Shown in pieces: positions 32,996 to 43,836 of a DNA stretch of 64,000 nucleotides. Both the position numbers and the translations under genes were made by a program. The number at the start of each line of letters is the position of its first letter. The stretch's first letter is position 1. The notes beneath the pieces are model-generated. The model was given only the letters and a program-made list of their open reading frames with translations, ran no database searches and was not told the DNA's origin. Origin of the DNA: Cryptomeria japonica (taxonomy: Eukaryota > Streptophyta > Pinopsida > Cupressales > Cupressaceae); contig NC_081408.1 in the NCBI RefSeq assembly GCF_030272615.1, forward strand, positions 200,222,341-200,286,340. The letters run 5' to 3'.

Positions 32996-33399
32996 GTGTA
33001 GTTTCCTTTCTGTTGGAGTTGTCCTATCTAGGTAACTTCTTTTTTATCTGCTCTACAAGTGGTCTGCTTCACAAAATATTTTAGAATTATCACTTCATTC
33101 CTTTGAAATGAACATCCCCAACTAGAGTCACTGATAGGACCTAAAATTATGTTTTGTAAAATTTTGGTCGCTGGGTAATTTTTGGTCATTCTGGATTTAT
33201 TTTGCCCTCTATCAAAGTTCAAGGTCTAGGGTTTAGGGTTTGTGTTTTCTAATTAACTATTGTAAAAGAAAAACCCTAAGCCTATTATATTCCATCATTA
33301 ACTTTTTCCACTTAAGCTGAGGGTTGGTTATCATTGGTAGGGTCATTGTAATTCCTAAGCATTAGGTTGTGTTTGGTCGGTCCTTTTTAATATTTATGC
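32924..33399. other. Post-pol region of element D with a (GT)17 microsatellite
   Basis: No gene. A perfect (GT)17 run lies at 32959-32992. The section 33120-33340 is an inverted copy of 43625-43800. The end, 33400-33470, is the left copy of a 71-bp direct repeat. I could not place an LTR boundary. Confidence 0.55.
33120..33340 (+). repeat. Repeat with an inverted partner at 43625-43800
   Basis: Shared words in opposite orientation: ATTTTGCCCTCTATCAAAGT / ACTTTGACAGAGGGCAAAAT, AAACCCTAAGCCTATTATAT and CCACTTAAGC. The two belong to one repeat family, inserted in opposite directions about 10 kb apart. Confidence 0.7.
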
Positions 33400-33470
33400 T
33401 TGTACCCATTAATTTTTCCTAAGTATAAAATTTTTGATGCTTCAGTTGGTAGATAAAGGTAGAACATATC
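33400..33470 (+). repeat. 71-bp direct repeat, left copy
   Basis: It matches 38209-38279 at 69 of 71 positions by eye. It ends exactly where chromovirus coding sequence begins; the right copy begins exactly after the LTR end. Confidence 0.88.
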
Positions 33471-34102
33471 AGGCATTATACGATAGACCTTGCAGGACGC
33501 CCTTGAGTTGGGATCACATAGAGCACAGAGTTGCTATTTGTCCTGAGATAGTTCGGGATATGGAACAACAGGTGGATTTGATTAGGCAGCGTCTCAGAGA
33601 GGCTCAGGATAGACAGAAGAAATATGCTGATGTAAAGAGGATAGATTGTAGCTACTCAGTTGGAGACAAAGTCTTCTTGAGAGTGCGACCACATAAGAGT
33701 CCAATCCATTACAGAAAGGGTTCTAAGCTCACACCTCACTTTGTGGGACCTTTTGAGATTCTTGAGAGGATAGGCCCAGTTGCTTACCATTTAGCATTGC
33801 CACCTAGCTTGTCATGCATTCACGATGTGTTTCATGTATCAGTTTTGAGAAAATATATCTATGATGAGTCTCACATTTTAGATTGGGATGCCTTGCAGGT
33901 GGAGTCAGATGGGCAGCTAGCTTTGGAGCCCATTTGCATTTTGGCATGCCGGACACTGGCCCTTCGAGGTCGAGAGCTGGACCAGGTTAGGGTCCAGTGG
34001 GATTGCTATGATGAGGTTACGACTTCATGGGAGGATGCAACACGTATGAGATCAGAGTACCCCCACCTCTTTGATGAACTCCAGGAGGAAGTTCATGCCT
34101 AG
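33471..34102 (+). pseudogene. Tekay/Del-like chromovirus integrase C-terminus and chromodomain
   Basis: The frame is open to the stop at 34102. It begins inside integrase (YQALYDRPCRTPLSW), continues through a helical stretch (LIRQRLREAQDRQKKYAD), the GDKVFLRVRP motif, SKLTPHFVGPFEILERIG and HDVFHVSVLRKY. It ends with a chromodomain (LALRGRELDQVRVQW, SWEDATRMRSEYPHLF). Chromodomains of this class target insertion to heterochromatin. The catalytic core, RT, protease, gag and 5' LTR are missing, so the copy is 5'-truncated. No internal stop is seen, so it may be younger than its neighbours. The start codon lies in flanking DNA and is not genuine. Confidence 0.85.
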
Positions 34103-36916
34103 AGGGGGAGGGTGTGAGGCCTCACCTCGACTCAGTCTGGCATTTTAGTGGATTTTATATTTAGACTATTATGGATACTTTATTTTGATGCATTTTGAAA
34201 CTTAGAACTTATATGATTTCAAGATTTGGATAACATTGCTATAGTTTGATGATTTACTTATATGCTTTATGAGATAGAACACTACATGATTGTTAGATAA
34301 GATGATATTGTGATGATAGATGTCGTTATTGATTTTGCAAGACTTCACTATGATAATAGAACTATGATGTATGTTTCAGTTTATGGGAATTAGGATGAAT
34401 TGCTTATGTGAAATTTCTTGGATAAAAGATGTATTTAATTTGTTCAGATGTAAATTGTATGCAAGTGATGATGTGCATTATTATTCCTTGGAATTATATT
34501 ATATGTGGACATTTGAAAGTACTAATGTGTAAATTGAGATGTGCAAGAAGTTAACCATGTGACCATGGAAAATTTACAGAGAACCAAACCTAGACTTATG
34601 TATGTTCGTAAGCCAGGGGTTGTCTATTTGGAGAGACAACACCCCATTTGTGTTGTATTTTATTCATAACAGTATATGTTGCATGTGTGTTAAGTGTTGT
34701 TTAAATTTATTGTGTAAAATCCACAAGAGATGATTTCATGTTTTAAATTGTAAAAGTGTTTTATTTGTGTCACTTGACACATGTGTGGATTTAAGTTTAA
34801 ATGTTTTATTTTTGTCTCTTGGTGGGAAAGTGTTCAACTATAGCTATTTCAATTAATGTAATGTGATGTCATAAATACCTTGGGAAAAGAATCTTTGGAG
34901 AGGTCAACATATGTTTGACCCGAAAATAAACTTCAGAGGGGTTTAAAATGGGTTAAATGAACACCTAGGGGTAGTTTAATAGGGTTTCCTAAAGCCCATA
35001 AGGTATACCTAAGGTTTAGGGGTAATTTTAGGCAAGTTTCTACTTCTAAGTGACCTTTTTGACATTCTAAAATTTGGCTTTTCTGAGTTGTGCGAAAATT
35101 GAAATTAGAAGTTTGAACCTAGCTGTAAACTTTCCTATTCGAATGAGAGTTCTCTTTCCCATTCTGTCTTACCTTCCTCTTTAGTTTTTAGAAACTTCTG
35201 AGAACTAAGAGAGTGAGCTTCTTATGGAAGAATTTGAAAATTTGAGGGTAATCACCCACTCTCCATTTTGGAGACAAGAGAATTTTTGAAAAGAATAGAA
35301 TAGATTTGAATAGAAAATTTGGCTAAGGGTAGAAGAAGAAGATCCATGGATTTGGGCAGCTCTTCCTCAAATACTATCCTACCTTTGGGTAGATTAAGGT
35401 TGGTCACATTCTTCTTTAAAATGACTTCTTTTTGCATGTGTTTGAAAGTATATTGGTGTAAGAAATCTGTTTTCTCATATCTCCTTTTTGGGAATTTCCT
35501 TTGGTATTTTGCATATGTTTTGTATGTGTTTTTGGGAGTTTTTCAAGACCTCTTACTCTTGGGAGAGAGGAGGATCTTGTGGGTGGTAGCAGTGACAACC
35601 CTCGAGTGAGAGACTCTCATTTTAAGAGTGATCACAAGGGATTTTTGTGTGACCCTTGCTGCATGGCCTGTTTGTGCAATGGGGGTCATAAGGAGGGATA
35701 TAAGGCTAGAATGCCTTGGGGGGCATAAGGAATAAGGGGTTGAAATTCTTGATGTATTTGTTGTGCCATGATGTGGCTACATGTTTTCCATACTTGCAGT
35801 TCTCCTTAGGGTATTGGTCCACTACCACCCTTGAAAAGGTCATCACCAAAGTGTGGTGCAGTGTAGCCAAGTTGGGAGTGTGTTTTGAACTCTATGTGTT
35901 TCTGTCTTCTGTGTTTGCATGTTTGTTACCCGTCTAGGGCTTGGTTCTCCGAGCTTGGGGGTGGCTACCAATTAGCCTAGGTTGGGAGGTGAGCACTCCA
36001 TGGTCATATTTGTGATTATTATGTAGGATTGTCGAGAGAAAAGTATAGGACAAGTGAAAAGTTGCAGGAGATTTTTGTTGCAGAAATTTAATTTGCAGTT
36101 GTATTTATTAGTTAAAAAAAAATATATAAATATATACCCTCATTCGTTGAAATGTGAGGCAAATTGTAAATTTGAAATATAGACATGAGATTAGTGATTG
36201 TATTTAAATAAAGAAACATCTTGTAAACTTTACAGAATATCGTTAATATTGTAAAAAGGTAGATATATTCCTATCTCTATTTGAAAAGTGTTACTTTTGA
36301 ATTGCATGCAATAGTCTTTGTAATATAAAAATCAGTTTTATTTAAATTCTGTGCTTTTCTTTCATCTGTGAAATTGTCTTCTTTTTAATTGTAGAAAATA
36401 TGAGTTGTAGTTGTTGTTAGATTTTACTAAAAATATTTAGTCAGTTGTAGAAATTGTAGAATTAGTAAATGTATTTATTGCAGAAAAAAAATAATGTATT
36501 CCTAAATTAGTATTCCCTAAGTTCAGAAATAAAGTTTGTTTGATGTGCTAGGATGAATAGTTTAGCAGGAAATTTATTTCATTCTTAGGCATTCAAAATA
36601 AAATTAAATAGAAATGGCATAAGTTAGAATTGCATGCATATTGTATATCGAAAAATAAATTAATTATTTCTATTTCCTGTAAAAGCAATATAGTAGAATG
36701 AAGTTTTGAAAATCATTATCCCACCTATATCCTCTTCATCTAAATCAAAATACTAGAGCCTATTTATTTTAAATGGATGCCTCATGGAATTTATAAATTC
36801 ATGCAAATATAGTATTAAGGCAGTTTGCATGTATATCATTTTAACTATGCTTAAAAAAAATAAAAATAAAAAATAAAATGCATTGTATATATATATTAAA
36901 AAAAAGATGTATATCA

Positions 36917-36948
<32 letters not shown>

Positions 36949-37037
36949 AAATAAATCTATTTTAAAAAAAAATACATAAAAATAAAAAGAGTTATGACTT
37001 TTAAAAAAAAAGGGTTTTTTTTTGTTTTGCCGTCGAC

Positions 37038-37342
37038 CCCACTATGTACACACAGTGGTCGGCCTCGCGGCTTCCACTGTGTGAACACACAGTGTGGGCC
37101 GTGGCTTCCACTGTGTGGTCACACAGTGTGGGCCACTGCGGCTCCCACTGTGTGGACACACAGTGTCGGCTGCGGCCACCACTGTGTGGACACACAGTGG
37201 TGTGGGCCACTGCGGCTCCCACTGTGTGGACACACAATGTCGGTCACGGCCGCCACTGTGTGGACACATAGTGGTGCCGCACCGCCACTATGTGGACACA
37301 CAATGGTGCTGCACTGCCACTGTGTGGACACACAGTGGCATC
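37038..37342. repeat. Array of nine palindromic minisatellite units
   Basis: Nine units centre on CACTGTGTGGACACACAGTG, itself an inverted repeat (CACTGTGT / ACACAGTG). They are spaced about 30-40 bases with GC-rich spacers (GGGCCGCGGC-like). Copies vary: GAACACAC, GGTCACAC, CACTATGTGG. Because each unit is nearly its own reverse complement, both strands show long His/Cys/Val frames that are not genes. Confidence 0.9.
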
Positions 37343-37577
37343 CCCGTCGCCCCTTAAACCTGCGAAAAAATACCATGGCCGCCGCTCGATGGGTTTCGGA
37401 CCTGCATCAAACTGTTAATAAAAAAAATATATTAAACCTTAGCCCGGGTAGGGCTAGGGTAATAAATAAATCAAATAAAATGGCAACTCATTTAGATTAG
37501 GGCCATTTTATAATTGAAAATCCCTAATTAGGGTTGGAAGGGCTTAATTGCTATTAAGTTGGGAAATCTTTTATGAA

Positions 37578-37580
<3 letters not shown>

Positions 37581-37612
<32 letters not shown>
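37581..37612. repeat. (AT)16 microsatellite
   Basis: Perfect AT dinucleotide run in the chromovirus LTR. A second, interrupted AT/ATTT tract lies at about 36905-36955. Confidence 0.95.
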
Positions 37613-37615
<3 letters not shown>

Positions 37616-38208
37616 GGTAAGTATTTTTATGTAGACACAAATATTTAAATACCCATATATGATATTTAAAAGGACGTTGGGGAAAATTTAAAGAATAAAG
37701 CCTAACCTTATATTTTAAAATTTGTTTAGTATGGTAAATGCTTAATTGTGCCTAGTTAATCTAATTAGAGTATTTACTTTTAAGTTAGGATTTAAAAGGG
37801 ATTAATTTAAGCACCCTTTCATTTTGAAGTTAGAATGGACGCTAGAAAAATAATTTTTAATTAGCTTTCTAAAGTCGATTAATAGCTACCCATAATTAAT
37901 TTTGCCCGTGTAAATTAATTATCTAAATTAAATGACACTTTAATCGATTATTTTAATTATTGATTTAAAAATGGATTTTAAACTATATAGTCTTATTGGA
38001 GATTAAATTTATCTTCATCTACTATTTACTAATGAGTTTGATTTAATTCATTTTAATTAATTTCGTTAATTAGTTTAGTATCAGAGTTAGCTCGAATATA
38101 GATATGGCAAACATGTTAATGCATGTCAGGTTAGCAAACTTTGTTAATTAATTAGTATTTAAAAAAAAAAAAATCATTACATTTTTGCCCTAAATTTTGG
38201 GCATGACA

Positions 38209-38279
38209 TTGTGCCCATTAATTTTTCCTAAGTATAAAAGTTTTGATGCTTCAGTTGGTAGATAAAGGTAGAACATATC
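38209..38279 (+). repeat. 71-bp direct repeat, right copy
   Basis: It starts immediately after the LTR terminal ACA. It differs from 33400-33470 at two positions (A/G at position 5, T/G at position 32). Confidence 0.88.
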
Positions 38280-39197
38280 TAACGGTCCACGCTTCCCTGT
38301 GGTTGAAGGTGCAAGAAAAATAAAGAACGCAACTTCATGAGATAAATCCATGTGTCCTTGGTAGAGAAGGGTGAGCTGGTGGTTTGACTTTTCAAACCTT
38401 TAATATTACCGATTCCAGTAGGTAAAACCTAAGTTACTAAGGAAGTATGTTTTTGTAGGTGCTTGCAATAAATGATGATGTTTTAATCCTAGTCCAAGAA
38501 TTTCTCAGGAGTTAGTGGTAAATTGTTAAGTGATCGCTGTGGTTGGAAAGTAAACAAAGAACAAATCCAACGGTTCTTGTAGCCCCACAATTAGGAGATG
38601 CAAGGAGATTATGGACTGCAGCATCATGAGATGATGCCACGTGTCCAAGGCAGGCCAAGGAAAGCCGATAGCTGGGTCACTGAAAGTGGAGAAATAAGTA
38701 ATGAGTTGGATATGCCACATCATGCTAAGGGTGGACCCGCTTGCCACATTGGAGGGTCAATGTTAGACTGATTAGTTTGGTTCATGAGATTTTCCAGTGT
38801 GAAAGATGTTCGACGGTCAGGTTTTGAACTTTTTCAAATGTAATTTAGAGTCATTATTTTACTCACACAAGTAATAATGGCGGATAAGACAATGGTGTTT
38901 CATTCTAGGCAAAAATAAAAGAAATCTCAAAAGTTATTTTTGATTTATAAATAGATTCATAGCAATTAAGAGGACATCCCTTGGGTTGAAGAAGCTTGAG
39001 ATGGTTTCTTGCAACATAGAATTGTTGTTCCCCTGGTGTAATCAAAGCAATAAGTTTGTTTGAGATTTTTCATCTATGTTGAAGAAATTGATGTTGTGAA
39101 TTGTGCAAACAATTGTAGGAAAAGATTTTTAATTGTTCTAGGGTTAGAAGCTAAAAAGAGAAAAGTGAAATTTTCTTGAATTACTATTATAATTTAA
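38280..39197 (+). promoter_or_regulatory. Promoter-like upstream region of the element E reading frame
   Basis: No coding. A strong plant TATA consensus (TTTATAAATAGA) lies at about 38943, some 250 bases upstream of the ATG at 39198. The section 38280-38720 holds two diverged copies of a motif around CATGAGAT..CCATGTGTCC (38335 and 38625, the second with the G-box-like CCACGTGTCC) and of an AACGGT word. It may be an LTR or an untranslated leader; no LTR ends are identifiable. Confidence 0.4.
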
Positions 39198-40235
39198 ATG
39201 TTAGATTCTAGAAGATTGTTAGCTATGCAAGAAGACAAGCATATTAAAATTCAAGAGTTATTATTTGTTTGTGTCAGTATTGCTCTACATGAAATTGAAA
39301 GGACACTTGAGGTGGTAGATAAAAAATTATTTAATAGCGAACATAGAATAACTAGTATGATTCTAGGAAAGGTAAATGAAATAATAAAGGAGACCCAAAA
39401 GGCATGGGTTAAATTCTTTGAAGAGAATAGAGGATTCTTTACTTAACTAGAATCAAAGACAAACATTGTAGACATCCCAGTTGAAGGAAAAGGAAAGGGG
39501 ATTATGGGTACTTCACCCTTAGTTTTGAAAAATATTAGGATAGTGGAAATCAAGCCTCTAGTAGATACACATGTATAGACAAATATTGAAATACCGGCTA
39601 ACATAGAGAGTGAAAATGTTATTGATGTACATGTTACTAATATTAAGGATAACAGTCCTTTCGATACAAATGTATAGGTTGAGGTTATAGTTCCTACATA
39701 AGAACCATAAGTTACATAGACTGCACCAAGTGGCAAAGCCACCAGTGCAAGTGAGGAAACTATAAATAATAAATCATCAGAGAAGAAGAAAGGGGAAACT
39801 GACAAAGAACCGGTAGTTGGTCCATCATTGTTGTCAATTGACACTTTGCAGGTTGAAAAGAAAAATATAACCAAGATGAGTCCTACTAAACTGATGATGA
39901 TGGTAGCATAGAAACTAATGAAGGGGGGATCTATAAATAAAGAGATTATTGACCAATCAATCACTACTTTACATAGACTAGACCCAGAGTGCAAGATTGA
40001 AAATGAAGTGAGCCCATCTAGCAAGCTTAAGATAATCATTGAGCATATTTCAAAGGATTTTCAATCCTTACAACAAATTTCAAACCAAAAAGCACTAGAG
40101 AGGTTCACTCAGGCTAAGAGAGCTACATTTGATCAGGTGATTGAATCTAAGAAGAAGAAGATTGATGAGAATCTGAAATTGTTAGATAATTGTGAGATTT
40201 TGCCAATATCTAGATGCAATGGAAAGTACAAATAA
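39198..40235 (+). pseudogene. Non-gag-pol reading frame of element E, first part
   Basis: From ATG (MLDSRRLLAMQEDKHIK) one frame of 346 codons runs to 40235 with about seven internal stops, mostly TAG/TAA at plausible Gln positions. The first ~80 residues are helix-prone (IALHEIERTLEVV, ILGKVNEIIKETQK). The middle is Ser/Thr/Glu/Lys-rich and disordered. The last third is again helical and basic (ALERFTQAKRATFD, VIESKKKKIDENLKL). It shows no RT, integrase, protease or zinc knuckle. It could be the third ORF of a Sirevirus, or host sequence captured by a non-autonomous element. Function unknown. Confidence 0.5.
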
Positions 40236-40676
40236 GAGATAACAAAATAGATGACAGGAATAAACTGTATTTTATCAATGAAAATACTGATCAACTGGAC
40301 CATCAATCGTTACATATAATGAATGTGAGCCTACTTATAAAGGCAAGGCTATATGGATATGTGAGAACACAAACATGACATGTAGCTCAATAAGAAACAA
40401 GGGTAGGTAAATAGTTATGGTATGTAGGAGAAACAATAAAATGTTCTACATGAGGTGGATCACCCACAGAAGGTGGAATTATCACTCCACAATAAGTGGA
40501 TATGATAAAGTAGTAACAAGATCACACCATAAAAGGTGGAGATTCTCCCACACACACTATCCCAATGTGGCACAAACACCCAAGTGTCTCATACCCAAAC
40601 TACTATGAAATGCATTATCCTAAGTAAACTTAAGTAAGGTGTAATAATATCCAACATGAATAATTAATTACACCAA
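40236..40676 (-). mobile_element. Probable solo copia-type LTR inserted in element E, minus strand
   Basis: On minus it begins TGTTGGTGTAATTAATTATT at 40676, contains CCTTTATAAGTAGGCTCAC (TATA-like) and ends near AAAATACAGTTTATTCC and a T-rich segment, all LTR-like. It separates two parts of one helical reading frame. I found no convincing TSD, so the left boundary is approximate. Confidence 0.5.
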
Positions 40677-40689
40677 CAATAATTCTTTG

Positions 40690-41145
40690 AAGAAATGTAC
40701 AAATATTTATAGGGTATGTTGTAACATTGATATTCTTATAGTCAATGTGGATAAGAAGATAAAAGAATTTTAGGAGAAAATTACAAATATAGATAATTCT
40801 TTTGATGGATTGACTTCGTTGACTACATCCATTGACGGTCAAATTTTGATTTTGAAAAACCAAATTTTTGTTCTTGAGAAGGAAAGAGACAAAATTATAA
40901 GAAGAGCCAGAAGTCTGAGAGGTTTGGTGCATCCTAGGTTGGATTCACTCAGTGTATATAAGAAAGAATGTATGGATATGGTGGAAAATCCCACACCGAC
41001 AGAGGTAAATGAGAAAGAGTCATTTGCACATATATTAAAAGGGCTTGTGTCCATTTTTGACACTTTCAAAACTAGTTGGGATACTTATCTTAACCTATTG
41101 GAGAACGATTATCTAGAAATTTTGAAATTTGTTAAGCTCTGGTAA
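40690..41145 (+). pseudogene. Non-gag-pol reading frame of element E, second part
   Basis: A stop-containing start (around IVNVDKKIKEF) leads into an open stretch: SIDGQILILKNQIFVLEKER, a coiled-coil-like heptad run, then basic RRARSLRG and a final helical segment (WDTYLNLLENDYLEILKFV) to the stop at 41145. It most likely continues the frame of 39198-40235 past the inserted LTR. It is followed by polypurine tracts, as expected for the last gene of a copia-type element. Confidence 0.5.
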
Positions 41146-41213
41146 GATATTTTTTGGATATTCATTGTACAATTTTTCTTTGATATTCTTTTTGAAATTT
41201 TTGATGGCATCGA

Positions 41214-41412
41214 TGTCAAAGGGGGAGTTATATAGATATGAAAAATAATATAAGGAGTTGTATACATTAAGGGGAGATATGGAGATATGGGAGTATGGAG
41301 TATTTTTCATTAATGAATATTCAACTCAGGGGGAGCAGGCATGATGAAACTGGTAGATGAAACCTTGACCATTTTTCACATGAGTATTGCCATCAATGCC
41401 AAAGGGGAAGAT
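41214..41412 (+). promoter_or_regulatory. Polypurine tracts of element E
   Basis: TCAAAGGGGGAG (about 41217), CTCAGGGGGAGC (about 41326) and CCAAAGGGGAAGAT (41399-41412), the last abutting the LTR start TGTTGGCAATTG. Same arrangement as in Copia 2. Confidence 0.75.
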
Positions 41413-42350
41413 TGTTGGCAATTGAAACTCAATTGGTTGGTTTCACTATATTTTCATTGATGGAAACATGGTATTGTGTTCTGGCTTCATATTTTGGTTT
41501 ATTTGTGTACCGACAGACACTTCACACACACTACACCGGCACCGTCACCAGTAGGGTAGAAGGATTTCTTTGGTTATTGGAAATGCATGCTGGCATGGTT
41601 TAGAATATGGTTATCAGTATTGGAGGTTGATGTCTCTTGGATCTGGCATCAAATTTTTTTTTTAATATTTATGCATTCATGTTATCTATCTTGCATGTAA
41701 TTTGATATTGTAATTATCTTTGTAAGCCAACATAAGGCATGATAAGTTGTATAGTGTATATAGGTTAGTTTGGTAGATCATTTTGTGATCATCATAATGT
41801 GAATATGTTTTGAAAGGATATAATATAGGAGATGCAAAATAAATCAGAGAGATCATGTATGTGAGGATATTTATGTAAGGGTTATTCCAGTAAAAGGTTT
41901 AGGGTTTTAGACTAGAACAAACAGAGCTTAAACCAAAACTGTATTCTAGCATAGAAGATGCTATCTTAGAATTTCAACACTTCTCTGTATTTTAGTCTGG
42001 ATTTATTTGTAGTTAGTGAGGCTCCATTTGTGATTGAGTAGTGTGCTCTAGGCTATAAGCCTTCCTGCAAGTGCAGGCCCCTTATATTTTGTAATATCTC
42101 TTCTTATGGCCAATGGATTGATATTGTGGGTCACAAATCCCAACATGGTTTTTCCTCTTGAGGTTTTCCATGTATAATTTTGTGTGTTATGATTCTCATT
42201 TATGTGATTGGCTTATTGGTTGCTTTACTTCTTTCAATTCTCTATGAACCAGTAGACCGGTTGGTGTATGCATTTTTTAATAAGGCTAAAATTGATCATT
42301 CTAGTATAACACTGATTCACCCCCCCTCTCAGTGTTATTGGAATCCAACA
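41413..42350 (+). mobile_element. 3' LTR of element E (copia, Sirevirus-like)
   Basis: TGTTGGCAATTGAAACTC to GAATCCAACA, 938 bp. It ends with the C-run plus CTCTCAGTGTT typical of these LTRs. No matching 5' LTR is found in the window. A closely related LTR piece lies inverted at 9190-9716. Confidence 0.78.
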
Positions 42351-43836
42351 TAGCCAACTTGGAACCATCACGAGAATTAAAATAAAAAGCAACAATAACA
42401 AAAAACCCTAGCCTCAATCTCGACCAATCAAAATATTCCATTTTGGAATATATTTTACCAACCCACCATATATTATAATTTATTCTCCTATTTTAAATTT
42501 AGCCAATGAGAGTAAAAGGTAGGTATACTAAATATAAAATATACTTATCCAACAAAGTGGGAATGTTTTATTATTTTAATTTAATGTGTCCATACACCCC
42601 ACTTAGGAAATAAAAGTCAAACTATTAAATAAACATAAGCTATAAATAAATAATCCAAATGGGGATTAAAATTAAATAAACCAAAAGCTAATAAAATAAA
42701 TTAAAGAACCAAATAAATATTAAACAATAATAAGGCTTACCAAATATTAAATAGTCATAAAATCAATAAATGTTAATTATCAAATAAACATAAATATCAA
42801 ATAATTAAATATTCAAAACTAATAAATTAAATATATTAAAATAATCATTTCTAAATATAAAACCACATATCAAGAGCCACATAATTACTCTAACATAATC
42901 AATTAAATCAATCGACATTAACCAAACTCACAACACCAAGAAGACCAAGTTTACTGACTAACATGGCAAATTATGTCAAGATGTTGACGACTCACAGTAA
43001 ACAAGTTAGACCTAGAGTATGTGAAGGGAAATTATGCTATCTCTAAACCACATAAGCCATTGGAACAAAAGACATGCTTAGAACTACGAAGCCAAGTGGA
43101 GTTGATGTCTACTACCTACAAAATCCTGCAACCATAAAATGACAATACAACATATACATGTACATAGATAAAACAAGAAAGTGATAGAGAATTGCGATGA
43201 CACATCTTGCTTGCAATGAGTGATGTGGAATCATCTCTATCACGAAGATAGTCAAACAATAGTCAAACAATAGTCAAACACATCTCATAAACATCTCATC
43301 AAATGTAATCATGAAATAGGGTTAGCGTAATCATAATCATCATCAAAACCATGATACATCCAATATATTAATAACCCATCACATAGTGAGCATATAAAAT
43401 CCATAGAGTACATATATAATCAAATCACATGATCAATAATGATAATAACAACATCTATATAGATCATCAAAATAGCATATGTCCAATAGTGTCTAACATC
43501 AATAATAAGTAACTCAAGCACATGAGTAATCATCATCCAAATCATCAAATATAGTCTAGATAGGTCTATCAAGAATAATATAAAAGTCAACTCTAGGCAA
43601 AATACGTCAAATCGAGGGTGGAAACTACAAGTAACCAACCCTTGGCTTAAGTGGATAAAGGTAATGATGGAATATAATAGGCTTAGGGTTTTTATTTCAG
43701 AAGACTAAATCAAAATTTTACAAACCTCGAACCCTAGACCTTGAACTTTGACAGAGGGCAAAATAAATCGAAAATGACCAATATTTTGACTCAAGCATGA
43801 CAAATATTGTGTAGTCATTTTTAGGATTATCAAAAA
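42351..43836. other. Unclassified AT-rich repeat DNA
   Basis: No gene is supported. 42600-42850 is very AT-rich with many AAATAA words; 43240-43270 repeats GTCAAACAATA three times. 43625-43800 is the inverted partner of 33120-33340, so the block is probably an LTR or untranslated part of a gypsy element on minus. Confidence 0.45.

Larger units (their letters stand above)
34113..38208 (+). mobile_element. 3' LTR of the chromovirus (about 4.1 kb)
   Basis: GAGGGGGAGGG just after the chromodomain stop is the polypurine tract; the LTR starts TGTGAGGCCTCACC at 34113 and ends GGGCATGACA at 38208, followed by the right 71-bp repeat. Tekay/Del elements are known for long LTRs. It is AT-rich apart from the GC-rich palindrome array at 37038-37342, and holds AT microsatellites near 36905-36955 and at 37581-37612. 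Short frames in it have no recognisable product. Confidence 0.8.

Noticed and set aside
35319-35937. Several overlapping plus-strand frames in the chromovirus LTR
   Set aside because: They lie inside an LTR, overlap each other and show no recognisable product.
37001-37500. Long overlapping frames on both strands with repeated Cys-His-Thr-Val words
   Set aside because: They are produced by the palindromic minisatellite, which reads alike on both strands; no domain and no conservation argument supports a protein.
38280-38760. Possible host gene promoter because of a G-box-like CCACGTGTCC and a TATAAATA box
   Set aside because: The downstream frame leads into copia polypurine tracts and an LTR, so an element origin is more likely; host origin is kept only as an alternative.
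39443-40039. 198-codon minus-strand frame with hydrophobic stretches
   Set aside because: It is antisense to the frame of element E and its hydrophobicity comes from reading Lys/Glu-rich codons backwards.
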